A stretch of DNA of 64,000 bases, from positions 3,576,101 through 3,640,100 of the forward strand of contig VUYV01000016.1 of the NCBI GenBank assembly GCA_008711295.1. Reading direction: 5' to 3'. Position numbers and translations under genes: made by a program. Positions 15,401 to 26,700 of the stretch are shown here, in pieces. The stretch is from Anarhynchus alexandrinus. Its lineage: Eukaryota; Chordata; Aves; Charadriiformes; Charadriidae. The notes beneath the pieces are model-generated. The model worked only from the letters and a program-made list of their open reading frames with translations, did no database searches and was not told the origin of the DNA. Every line of letters begins with the position of its first letter. Position 1 is the first letter of the stretch.

Positions 15401-18400
15401 CAAATGTCAAAGAGGTCACTGGACTAGACGATTTCAAGAGGTCTAATCCCACCTTAATGTTTGTGATTTTTAACAGCCTAGGATAAAGTTTTTCACGGAT
15501 AGTAGGCTCAAGATACAAATGTGGAGACAGACAGGATAGAAGCCACAAACCAAACCCACCTGTGCTACAAGTGAAAAATCCCCCTTGTAGCACAGCAGCA
15601 GAGCTTCTCAAGAAGGTTTCAGCCGTATGGTGCTAGGGGATTAGCTAATGATGTGTGGATGGCCACGCTACAATTAAAAACGTATTTTGGCCTTTTTGGC
15701 ATATTAACGAAGACACAAGTTCTTTTGTTTGTTTATGCTTACACATATATTTACATTGGAAATATTAAGTCCTGGGCTTTTGAGGGGAAATCACTTCGAA
15801 GGATGGAAAAATGAGTTTGTGATGTCGACACTATTATAACACAAGTTTCTCGTTGATAAAAATGAAATGGAAACTCCAGAGCTGCTCTGCCGCTTTCTTC
15901 GAGGCAGCTGGTACTGACTGTGATCAGAATGATGGATTAACTGGGCCAGTGGTCTGAACTAGCGTGAAAATCTGTGAAAAAGGAGGAGAAAACAATGAGG
16001 ATTATGAGACTGAATTTCTCTCCTCCCCACCTTTACTGTTTATAATACTCTATAGGTATCACTGCCTGTATTTATAAAAAAATGTCAAGCATGAAATGAG
16101 CCATATGTTGCTTTGAAAAGCATGACCAAATATATTATATACTATGCAATATTGGTTATGAAATCTAGGTATAAGGGTTTGTTAACCCTCCCTTTCTCTA
16201 ATTAATTGTTCAGTTATGCTAATGGCAGCTATCTAAGATTTCCAGGCTACGTACAGAAGTTCTATAGCATCTACTAATGAGAAGTATCTTTGCTTAACAG
16301 TCAGAGACAAGGACTGGATTTTTTTTTCCTCTGCTACTTAATCACTGAATGATATTGGGCAATTCCTTTGCTGATGATAATCCTGCATTTTTATGTGCTT
16401 AGATTAAAATACTAAATATCTGCAAAGTGTTGTATTAAATGCTACTTTTCTGTCATTGAATTTTCAGAGTAAAATAATTTGTCATTGCCCAGTTAATTTA
16501 AAACGTTTTCTTAATATGATTGCAGGGTCCTGGAAGATGAACTTGCGTGGAACATATACGTTGTTGATGTTTATTCCAGTGAGTCTGAAAGAAAAGCAAG
16601 AAGCAACACTGATATAACCTATGTAAAAATTATTGCTTTTGATGAGAAAAACCAGGAAATATCTGCAGAAGATGTAAAAAGGTCTGTATGACACAGTCTG
16701 TCTTCTCGGTGTCAGTGCTATGCAGCTAGGTTTTGTTTCCCTTAAAATTATTAATGTTTTGGACTGGACAGGTTTGGATCAAATAGCAGTTTATCTGAGA
16801 CTTACCTCAAGGCTTAAATGGAATTTTTAGAATTCAGAAAGCCTTTGTTGTTTATTGAAAGCTAATTTTCAGAGTTTGTCAAAAACATGAATAAGGCCGT
16901 TTAATTGTGCAAAATATATTTGAAAGTCAGTTTCAGAGAAAACTGAGGCAGAAAGAATATCATTAAAATAGATATCGACTCCAGAATTGCAGAATGTTGA
17001 TGAAAAGCTTACATTTTAGGTGTATTTTACATTTTTTCATAACATGACAGTGGTACAAATGCATATTCTTATAAACATTCTATGAAGGGCAGCTGCTATT
17101 TAAACACGGATTTCTAGATTCAACACCTCTCTCATACTAATGGAGCCTGTGGTCATAGGAAAGAGTCTCCGTGGATGAACCTTCTCCTCTGAGGAAAGTG
17201 CTATTGGTATCTGTAAGACTGTATGTGGCTGCCCTGATGATTTAGAGGATACTGACCTCTCAAGTTCAATTTTCCAAGCTTTGCAGCGTTTCAGTTCCTA
17301 AGCACCAGGGCTGGTTACCAGAAAACAGAATTTTTCCCGAATGAAAGACATGACAAATCTGAATCTTCAGAAAAGGTCTTGGTGGACCAGGGAGTGGTAT
17401 TCTGTTATTTTCTTCACTACTCTTCAAGCCAAAATGAAGGTCTGATAAATCATCAGCATTTTACTCCTCTATCTTCAGAAAACTTAGGGCGCAGAAGAGT
17501 GAAATTGAGAGAAAACTGAAGCAGGTATTTTCAACGCCTGTTACTGCTGCCATAGAAGAGGTTCCTGCAGACTCAGCAAGTCCTGAACTCATTGCAACGA
17601 TCGTCCTCGGTGTTCTACTAGCCTGCGCCCTCGTAGCCTTCCTGGCATACGTGCTTTTTACTATAAAAAGGAAAAGGTACAAATAGTTTTACTTCAACAA
17701 TGTAATTTAGACTTAAAACTAGTAAGTTTACTTCAAATGTCAACTTGAAAAATACTTATCTGATAAATTACTGATATTTGCATGGAGAATTGCCTAAGAT
17801 TTGCTTTAAATCAAAATGCCTGGTGTTGTACTGTAGATATTAGACGCGTTACGTGTAAGTAAAAGTTGGTTTCTTCTTGTGTTTGTCACGCAGCAACAGC
17901 AGAAACAAATACTTTTAAAAAGAGAGAAATGCGGATAGCAGAAATTTTAACTGTGAAAGGGGGGCACAAGCAGCTGTAATATACCCACATAAGTCTCTAA
18001 CCCCATGAATACTGAAATCAAGGGAGGTTTTGCTGCTAACTTCAGTGGCAGCAGAACCTCATAGTAGAGGAAAATGAATGTGTTTCCAAGAGGACAGTGG
18101 GTTACCATTAAATGTGTAATCCAACAATTGTGTGGAAAAATAGGAAATACTCCAACAAATCCCCAGAATAATACCGAAAATAAATGTTGTGTATTAAACT
18201 TAGGACACAAATGCTTCATGTTCTGTTTTTAAAACAACTGTAAAGCCAATCTTCAAAAAGAATTAACAATTTTATTTTAATGTCGTTATCATTTTCAGAA
18301 AGGATGATCAACAGCATTTGGTGAAGAAACAAGATGAAATTATGGAGGGTATTGATAATCTGTATGCAGCTGACAAAAACGGAAGTCTGAGAAGCTTAGA

Positions 18401-19537
18401 GAAACTAGAGCACACAAATAATGTGTAAGTAGAATGCCGATATCACAAATTCATAAAAAATAGCATATCAGAAGATGTGATTCTAGTTTATTCTGGTAAC
18501 ATGGGATTTTCCTTATATCTCTCACGAATGTATAGATCGATTTTTAAGAACCCTTACAATTATAAGTTAAGAACTCTACATTTGAAGGAAGCTAATAACT
18601 TTTAATCTTGTAGCGAAAATTACAAGGGCAAATTCCTACTTACTCTTTAGCAAATTGTTAAGCCTCTTGCAGAAAAAAACCCTTCAAGATACAAGCAACT
18701 ACTTAATGTTCCCCTGGGTAAAATCCCAGTAATTTTGAGATCAGTGTACACGCTCCTCTCAGTTTTAGAGCGGCTAAGACTTTTGTCACTTAACTATTTG
18801 TAAGCTCAAGGTATTATGAATTCTCTTATCTTTCAGGAAAGCTGAAACAATAGCGTTTAGCAACATGGACGATGCTGACAAAGACACGCTGCCGGCCGAC
18901 AAAAAATGCTATTACCTCGAGACACTAGATTGCAACAGCGAACATGAAGAAGATGCAGCATCTGAAAAAGCTGCTGAACCTCAAAATGTAGATGTCCAGC
19001 CCACTGCAGAATTCACACCAAAACAGGTAATTAGCTTTCCAACGGCAACGAATGCAGTGAAAGATATTTTATCATTGTTAATCAAAAAAATGGGAGAATT
19101 ATCCAAAAAACGTAAAGTTGGGATGGAAGTAATAAAAAGTAATCTTATGAAAATTTTCCTCCTGCTTAGAAGGACTTTGTGATCCAGAAATGATGGCCCT
19201 CCTCCACCTTTTACAAGATGTGTAAAGGGTTCTCATGTGTTGCTCCTAAAACTTAAAAGCAATGCAGCCTTAAAAACAATGCTTTCTTTGCAAGCTTCGG
19301 TGAGAGAATATATATGCAAAAGTTACATGACTTGTGCTGCTTAGAATTTGTCCGCGCTCTACCTTTTGTAGCTTTCTGCCTCACCTGGGTTATGTTTTTT
19401 TGCAGGATTGCTTTCTGACAGGCACCAATGAAGAGGCAGACCCTAAAAAACAACTTAAAGGCGTAAAATTTTCAGAAGTGGCCGTTATTTTGGACACAGA
19501 GTCTGAAGGCGATGAGCCTGAGGATGATGTTTTTTAA
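421..19537 (+). CDS. Cadherin-related single-pass membrane protein (CDH23/CDHR-like), 3' part of gene, 20 exons
   Basis: Predicted calcium-dependent adhesion protein of the plasma membrane; the 5' exons lie left of the window. Exons: 421-637, 1623-1781, 2264-2415, 3527-3695, 4617-4825, 6196-6375, 6992-7211, 8750-8886, 9575-9718, 11536-11780, 12305-12414, 13127-13261, 13786-13922, 14570-14767, 15096-15190, 16526-16681, 17479-17676, 18299-18424, 18837-19026, 19406-19537 (TAA). All have GT-AG borders and phases chain without a stop: 3309 nt, 1102 residues. Seen: one partial and seven full cadherin repeats with inter-repeat motifs DENDFPPVF, DANDCLPVF and the canonical DVNDNAPVF, plus several degenerate ones. 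A repeat-free region (about residues 805-922) resembles the membrane-adjacent domain of CDH23/PCDH15/CDHR2. A helix at about 924-948 is followed by KRKR and an acidic tail of about 154 residues ending EDDVF. The cadherin family is certain. I cannot name an orthologue. It sits directly upstream of AHSA2 on the same strand. Confidence 0.9.
1255..1440. repeat. Possible ancient L2/CR1-type LINE relic
   Basis: The stretch around CAGTGCTTGCAATCCAAG and ACTAGAGATACCAGATGAAT resembles the 'agcttacaatctaa' 3' region of ancient amniote LINEs as I remember it. It is diverged and intronic. A repeat-library search would be needed to settle it. Confidence 0.3.
1891..2105 (+). repeat. Old CR1 LINE 3' fragment
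   Basis: Recognisable though eroded CR1 3' end: AACTGGATATAAGGTAGAAA, then GTGAGGATAACTAAGTGCTG, GGAGGTTTTCAGTACCTGAT, and the end CCTTCCAGCCCAAATGATGC. Compared with the copy at 52335-52565 it has many substitutions and no tail array, so it is an older insertion. It lies in a cadherin intron. Confidence 0.65.
4826..16525 (+). other. Cadherin-gene introns (non-coding content)
   Basis: The longest introns are 4826-6195, 7212-8749, 9719-11535 and 15191-16525. Except for the CR1 scrap near 12160 and a G run at about 11294-11307, no repeat, RNA gene or extra exon was recognised. The flanking exons join in phase without needing any further exon. Confidence 0.55.
12156..12226 (-). repeat. Short CR1 LINE 3' fragment, reverse orientation
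   Basis: CCAGAATGGTCAGGGTTGGC followed by GACCTCTGGAGATCATTTAG is the reverse complement of the CR1 3' end (AGATGATC...AGGTCCCTTCCAACCC...ATTCT). Only about 60-70 bases are recognisable. Confidence 0.55.
17585..17659 (+). other. Transmembrane helix of the cadherin-related protein
   Basis: This part of exon 17479-17676 encodes an uninterrupted hydrophobic run (ELIATIVLGVLLACALVAFL and on to VLF) of about 24 residues, followed by the basic stop-transfer cluster KRKR. It is the only such segment in the visible protein, so the product is a type I single-pass protein with the cadherin repeats outside and the C-terminal tail in the cytoplasm. Confidence 0.85.
19457..19471 (+). other. Candidate PP1-docking (RVxF-type) motif in the cadherin cytoplasmic tail
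   Basis: The last exon encodes K-G-V-K-F followed by S-E-V-A-V-I-L-D. K-x-V-x-F fits the RVxF consensus ([RK]-x-[VI]-x-[FW]) by which regulatory subunits bind protein phosphatase 1. The hydrophobic V-I-L a few residues later is placed as in RVxF plus phi-phi ligands. The surrounding tail is acidic and probably disordered, the usual setting. The match is seen in the sequence; the binding is inference, since short motifs arise by chance. Confidence 0.4.
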
Positions 19538-19606
19538 TCAGTAAGAACGCTTGATGAAGAGGAGGTTTAGGAAAAACCACAATGACACTCATCGGAACGC
19601 TACAGA

Positions 19607-19819
19607 ATTAAACGAGCAATAAGAATAGGGGAATGCTACCCAGAGATTAATTGCTGCTACTCCTGTCGTTGGCGCTCTCAGAGACAGACAAGAAAGAACC
19701 ATAACCCCGCGGGGCTGCGGCGTGGCGGGAGCGCCCGGTTACCTGCCCAGGCGCACCGCTGCCTTCACGGGGGGGGATTTCATTGCTTTACGGCACGTGC
19801 ACAACGGCAAGGCAATAAA
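19607..19819 (+). terminator. Candidate polyadenylation signals of the cadherin-related gene
   Basis: After the TAA at 19535-19537 there is ATTAAA at 19607-19612 and AATAAA at 19814-19819. The first would give a 3' UTR of about 90 bases. The second lies inside the CpG island of AHSA2, so its use would place the cadherin 3' end within the next promoter. No transcript data are available to choose between them. Confidence 0.4.
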
Positions 19820-20750
19820 ACCGGTACCGCACGCGACGCCTCGGTCGTTATTTCCCGCGGTGACCTCCTCGGGCATCGATCGCCTCCTCTTTCACACAGA
19901 GCTTACGGCCGCGGTTAACCGCTGGAAACGCGGGGAAGGCGTTGTCCTTTAGTCACACGCTGCCCGCCAGGCCGCCAGCCGAGACCCTCAGGCCTCGGCC
20001 CCCGCCGCACGAGGAGCTGCCCCCACCGGCCCCGCCGCAAGTGAGAAGGGCCCCGGGCCCGCGGGGGAGAGGAGCGGGTGCTGCGGCGGCCGCCTTCTCT
20101 CCCCGCCGAGGGGAGCGCGCGGAGGGAGGAAGGGCGGGTGGCGCGGCTTCGCCTTCCTCCTCCTCCTCCGGCGGGGAACGGGGGAGGGGAAGTTTCTGGC
20201 ACCTTCTGGCTGGGTCGCCAGCGGGCGGAAGCGGTCGGGCCGGCGGGCGGAGGCGGGCGGGCGCTGCGGCGGGGCCGGGGCCGGGGCCGCGCCATGGCCA
20301 AGTGGGGACAGGGGGACCCGCGCTGGATCGTGGAGGAGCGCGCGGACGCCNAGAGGGGGAAATGCCGTTAACGACCCCGCTTCCCGGGCCAGGACGGAGC
20401 GGGACGCGACAAGCTGGTCGAAAAGCAAGCTGAAGGAGGTGCTGGTGGGGCTGGTGGTGGAGGGCGAGGCCGGGCGCTGCGAGATCAGCGACCTGAAGCA
20501 GGTGGAAGGCGAAGCGTCCTGCAACAGCCGCAAAGGGAAACTCATCTTCTTCTACGAGTGGAACCTGCGTCTCAGCTGGAAAGGTACGGGCCAGGACGGG
20601 ACGGGGGGGGAGGCGGCGGGTGAGGCGGTGCTGCGCCCGTCCTGCTCCGAGGCGTTCGCCGCGGGCTAGCGGCCGTTCCTACGGTGCGGGCCAGCGCTGG
20701 TGGTGAGGTGAGAGAGTGCCCCCGGGCTTGCTTAGCCTTTCCCGGGTGCG
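19690..20750. promoter_or_regulatory. CpG island and promoter region of AHSA2
   Basis: G+C and CpG content rise sharply against the AT-rich surroundings. Long GC-only stretches and dense CpG run from about 19700 through AHSA2 exons 1 and 2 to about 20700. No TATA box was seen. The island contains the AHSA2 start codon in a good context (GCGCCATGG at 20289-20297) and separates the cadherin stop from AHSA2. It is the only clear CpG island in the window. Edges are by eye. Confidence 0.75.
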
Positions 20751-23700
20751 AGGAGCGGAGGGGCTGGGGGTGGGGTGGGGTGTGTGTCAGCATATTCCCA
20801 GCCTTGGCCCCCAGCTTTCGTGGGAAGATGTGCCTCGGTACAGGGGCTGCCTTCGGGTTGATGCGTGGCCTTTGCAAAGCTGGCTCTGCTCACTTGCCCT
20901 GTGGGATCAGGAGCGATCGCTTTGGAAAGGAAACTGTCCCCTTTGGGTTGGAACAACCGCACCGTTTGCGTGAACTGCAGTGAATCAAAACCGTAGGGAG
21001 ATTGCAGGACGCACGTGGGCCTGAACTGTCGTAAACGCTTATTTTTAAATAATCTTGAAACCCTGGCTTGTCTTTTTTCCCCCTTCACCCAATTTTTTTT
21101 TTTTTTTTTTTTTTNCACAGATATTTCTTAGCATTGTTTTAACAGTATATCAGCACAGCATTACTCGCTTTGCAAGAAGTAAATACTTCTGTTGTGGTGA
21201 GATACGCGTTGCTTACAGCAGCGTGCTTGAATCGTTTCAGTTTCCTGGTGTGCGCAAATTACAGCCGGGTGCCCAATGCATGTTGATAGTATGAAACAGG
21301 AGAAACTTAAGAAGTGTAAAAGTGCAGATGTTTCAAAATATTTGTGCAGTTTGAGGATAATGAATTACACGAGGAAAAAACTGTTTAGTGGGAATAAGGC
21401 AACTAGAAATACTTCTGGATTATTTGGGATAAGAGGGGCTGTGTCCATGCATGTTTGTTGTGCTGCATCCTCTCGCAGCCCCAGCTTCTGGAGGTTCATC
21501 CTCCACTGTGTGTGTTCCTTGGCCGCTCTTTATTTGCAGACCAACCTGATAACTTATCTTTTGGTAACGTCAAGGCATTCTTTCCATTTATTAGATGCTT
21601 GGATGGCATCTTGATGCACTTGATGGCAGTTTGTGGACCATCTCTTGCATTGGAGTAAGAAGCAGGGAGAGCTGATTAAAGCACCTGCATGGGCAATTGT
21701 ACATCGATATTGTAATGCTAAATGACAGGTTGTTCCTCCACAAAATACTGTACTTATTTCTCAGGCCTCAGTTGTTACTATAGGAGGTGGGAATACCAAA
21801 GGCCTTTCTTATTTTTCCCGTCTTAATCCCTGTGCCCCAAAACAGGACCGTAGTCTCTGGATCAGTGTTTCAGGTAATGCTGTAGGCTGCTGCAGCGGGA
21901 TGTCCGCGTTTTGCACTTCTTTCCCTGGTGCCCTTTCCAATGCACTTCTTCATGACTGTGTTTTGCCTGGTTTGGCTGACTGGGACTTTAGTGGTTATTC
22001 CTATGCTGAGACCAGTGCTCCTATTTGAACAGATTTGGAATGGAGGTCTGCTCCCATAATAATAGGGGACTTAAAGAAGTACTGTTATTTATTTATTTTG
22101 GTTTGTATTGATAGTTATCTGTTTTAAATGCTACAAGTGTCTTATAAACTAAGAACATACTTACAATTGTGATCTAGATATTAACAGAGAGGAAAGCAAA
22201 CACTATACCCTGTTGTGCTGTTAGTATCAGTACAGTTTAAACAATTGTAATCACCTTTCTGATATTTTGGGATTTTTTTCAAGAAAGGTAAAATCATCTA
22301 CATTTTAAATACTGTTTAGTTTGATTTTGTTGTGGTTTTATTTTTTTTCAATTTCAGTGTATAAGGCATAGAATTAGGCAAATACAGTATTTTATTTGTA
22401 TTTCTATACAAATTCTTTATAAATTCTTTTTCCTCTGCCAGGTCTTTATGCTTTTCAGTGTTTAACTATAGACAACACCAATTTACGTTAGGTACTTGCT
22501 CAGTTCAGTGTTGCCCTGGGTGGGTAATGTGCTTTGAGAGCTTAGTTTTAAAGGAATTTGCTACTACACAATGAAATTCTAAAAGAGCTGGGGCTGATGA
22601 TTTTTTTCTTAATTTGATAGCCATTGTGTGTGTTTTCCAAAAGCTCCGAGTTAGAAATGAGAGTTCACACTGAACTGCTAAAAACACTAATTGCTGTGAT
22701 TATTTCCTTCTACAAGTCTTCTAGGATAACTAGTAATTCAAGCTCTGATTAAAATCTGGATACATAAGAATAAGATGATACAAATACTGAAATTTGCAGC
22801 CGGTTTGAAAAGTCCAATGTTGGAAAAACATTGCCCTTAGCTATTTACATTACAGAGCAACAAGAAAGTGAGGAACTAAGGGTACTTAATGGCACTAAAA
22901 TTGAGCAAAATTTGGCTGTTCTCTGTGTTGTTTGTTTGAAGATGTAATGAGGATTTCAATGCATTATTCTACCTTGTGATGGAAGCTTTATGAAAACTGG
23001 TATGTCCTTTTAAAATGTAGGTATTTCAGTAGTGGGTTTATAGGTAGGTCTTTCTGTGACGTGCTTTCATTATTGATTTTCTAAAATACTGGATTGGCAG
23101 GAAACAAAAAAATCATTTATTCTTAGGTCTGTTATTGGAGTCCCATAGGATTCAAACAAATAATTTGATTGTTTTATAAAAAGGTAATAGTTTTGCTTAC
23201 ATTACAGTGATACTAAAAATGCAACGCTGTACCAACGTTCTGCCTGCATAATGTTGACCAACCAGCTCTGTTTGTTAACTGACTGGACTTTGCTGTCCAG
23301 CACAGATACCAGCTGCATTAATCCCTTGGACAAGCAATTTTTTGAAAGGGGTGGGGGGGGAATATCTATTTACTCTTTTAATGAATTTAAGTTTGTTGTC
23401 TGGCCTGTGTTATTTGGGAATCTTTATTTTAATAATTGTTAATAAAATTAGCTGAATGATAAAAGTCGGGTTTGCGTTTTGCTCTTAAAAACTTTTTCCT
23501 GCGTGCTTGCACTTCGGGGACAGTAGCTGAGAATAAGGTTTGCTTTACTATCTGCAAAGACAATGTTGCGTGGTTTTGCCTGTACTAATCCTGGGGCTGG
23601 AAGAAAGCAGTCAAGAGAAAATTGAGATGGCTGCATGTGATTTGTATTGGGGCCAGAAGTGTTTTAGTAGTATAATTAACTAGTTCAGAGGGCTTTGTAC

Positions 23701-26700
23701 TTGAGCTAACAGGTTCTCCTGGGAGACTTTGAGAAACCCAAGAGAGGCCTTCTAGTTTAGGCTTCTGCTGTGTGGACATGGTTGTCTACTTCTGCATTAA
23801 CTGACTTTGCATATTGCACTATTGACATAGATCCCGACTAGGAAGGGATCTTTGCACCATACTCCACTTTGTTACTAATGGTCATTTGCTCTTTTTCTTG
23901 CTAAGAAACGTTTGAGTGTTTGTACTTTACTGTGGTCCTGAGCAGTAGCATATTAGGGTATATCCGTGCATGGTTACCCCCCTATAGCATGGTGGTCGTT
24001 TCAGGGTAGTAATTAAAAATAATGAAAGGAGAGTGATGTTAAGTAGTAGCTGGATCTAGCCTAGCTCCTTTGAAGGTGAGAGAATCCAAAGAAATACTAC
24101 GTCTACCTTCATGATAATTCCCCTTCTGCAGTCGTGCTTAACACTGGGTTGTTTGCGCGTTACAGTTTTGCTGATAGATTGATAAAGGCTGATGTTAGTT
24201 TGTGTACGTTTTGACAACAAAGCTGATACAACAGTATGAAGATAACTGGGTTTGGGGCAGAGCTGCATGTTTCCACTATTGCTTGCTAAAGAGATTTTAA
24301 CATGGTCTAAATAGTGAATAAATTTAAATAATAATGCTTTTGTAAAGCAAGGGTGGTGAGTCTTCAGTGAAAGAAAAAAGTGTCAAACCTTAAATTAAAT
24401 CTTTTCACAGTAAGGTCTGAGGTGAAGAAGTACAGTACAGGGGTCATATCCCAGAAGATGTTAATAGAGCTGTGTAGGTAAGTGATGGCAGGCCTTTGCC
24501 CAGAAAGATGGAGATAAGGAGCATAATTTCTTTTCTTGCAGTCTTTCTGACGCGTACAGTGATTACTTGGGCAGGCCGTGGTAAAGCTACTAAAGAGTAA
24601 GAACAATTGTTCTAAAAAATTTTCAAGTGAAGTTTTGTATGTTCATTATACATACATACGTTTTCTGGTGACGTGCCTGTATGTTGGGAGCTTTTCAGCT
24701 ATTCGGGAAGGAATAGCTAGCATTCTAGGCAGCAGGCAAATTCAGGGGGAGAAGAGGTTATTTTTTCCCCTACCCCTTTTAGATTCATGGTCTGTGTTGG
24801 CAGATTGCAGGTGGAGAGCATTAGGACAGCTGATGATTGAAGGTGAGCACAGTGGCAGAACTGAAGTGCCAACTGTGCTGAGATGTGCCCATGTGCATGT
24901 ATGTACCTTAATGCATCTGTACAGGAAAATACAGTTCGGAGAATAGTTTACTATGAAACTACTGTGACACGTTTGAGAGTTTTTGTTGCTATTTAGTTCC
25001 TTTAAATTAGATTCTAGGCAACTTGCTTCAAGTAACACGTTTGTACAACTAATTTCTGAGATAAAACTCTTGCTGTGGGGGAAATAGTTTTTAATAATGC
25101 ATTTAAGAATTCATTATGTTAATACAGGTACAGTGAAAGAGTCTGGTGAGAAACATAAGGGATCTGTTGAAATTCCTAACCTGTCAGAAGAAAATGAGGT
25201 AGATGATACAGAGGTAGGTGTGAAATACTGATACGGCTATATAGGTTCAGAATTCTTAAATAAAGCATTAATCAACATATAGGCCTCATATTTTGATTTA
25301 TGCTGTGATTAAGTGGGATAATTACACTTGGATAGTTTATTTCATGTTTTCATTTTTTATACTTGGAATAATGACTTGTCTCTGTTCTCAAATTTACCTA
25401 CTAGGAATGCGCACGATTTTCTTTGCTAATTACGATATACTAACTACAAACTTGAGAAGACCCCTGCTTGTTGTAGTCTTTAAAAAATCCAACAAAATCC
25501 CCCCCCCCCCCCCCCCCCCATGGAACTTAAGGAATCTCCTTGTTGGTTGTGTCGCAGTTGATGCTGTGGCTTCCACAGATTCCTCAACCTCTGCTGTGTA
25601 GTAGGCAACTCTGTCTATACTTGATGAACTTGACTAAGCTACTGTGGAGATGAGATACTACATTTATTTAAGTCAAGACCCAAGAGGACTTGTTTTTAGC
25701 ACAGGTAGGATAAACTGAGAAGATAATGAACTTGAAATTGCAGCTGTCCTCTGAATATAGTAAACAAAGCCAAAATACTTTCCTTTGATGCCAGAACCCA
25801 ACTGCTCGTGTTTAGATGCCTCTTAGATCTTGTAATTTTTCTGTTCCTAGATAAATGTTAGCAAAAAGAAGGGGGAAGGCGATGTTCTGAAGGACCTTAT
25901 GAGAACTGAAGGCACCGCAAAAGTCAGAGAGGCCCTGAGAGATTACCTGAAAGCACTTAAAACAGGTAAGTTAAATCAGTATGTCTGGTATATTCTTATG
26001 CAGTCTTCTTTTTTGAATAGATTGGTAATATATTGACAAGTCCTTGGGTTTGTAGTGTTTTTATTTTTAATTCTTACCAGCTGAGATGAAATAAGTTAGT
26101 CCTACCAGTCAAGACATGGCAGTGTCCTGAATTTTCTGTAGCATCCCAGGCTGTTTTATGTTATGGGTACTGACCACAGAGAACACTGTGGGGCCTGACT
26201 GGCTGGCTAGCAAAGCAAGGCCTGACCCCCAGCTTGTCAGTTCTCTGCTGTACTGTACAGAAGCTCATGAAGATGTTGCATTCCTTAATGGGCAGATGTT
26301 AGTAATTTTGGGGCAGGTAACTTTGAAACGCCTGTGTTTTTAAGGGAAATTGCTGTTTAGGCTCTGTTGCTAATGGGTAAGGTGGGGAAACTGGATTGGA
26401 GTTGGATGTTCCATTCTGTGCTTCCATTCTCCACAGTTTTGGCCAGCGATCTTCACGACATAGCTAAATGTCAGGGTGTTTGAACAGCTCAATTTCCTAC
26501 TGAAAAGTGCTTTTCTTTATTACAGAGTTTACCTTGGGAATGATTCTGCCAACAAAAGCTACTGTTGGTCAGGAGCCGGCTGCAGAGCGGAAACTAAGTG
26601 GGCACATGGTGCAGGTATGCTGGCTTTAAGTGTTGTATGATTTTAATATTATTACCACAAATGTAGTCCCTATAGATTTTGCTGTGGTAACAATTGCATA

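Noticed and set aside
19027..19182. Read-through of cadherin exon 18837-19026 giving a lysine-rich alternative tail.
   Set aside because: The donor CAG|GTAAT is good and joins in phase to the final exon with the conserved-looking motif; intron retention is possible but unsupported.
19942..20545. Long open frames on both strands in the CpG island.
   Set aside because: GC-rich sequence has few stop codons. The frames are proline-, arginine- and glycine-rich without family similarity and overlap the AHSA2 promoter and exons 1-2.
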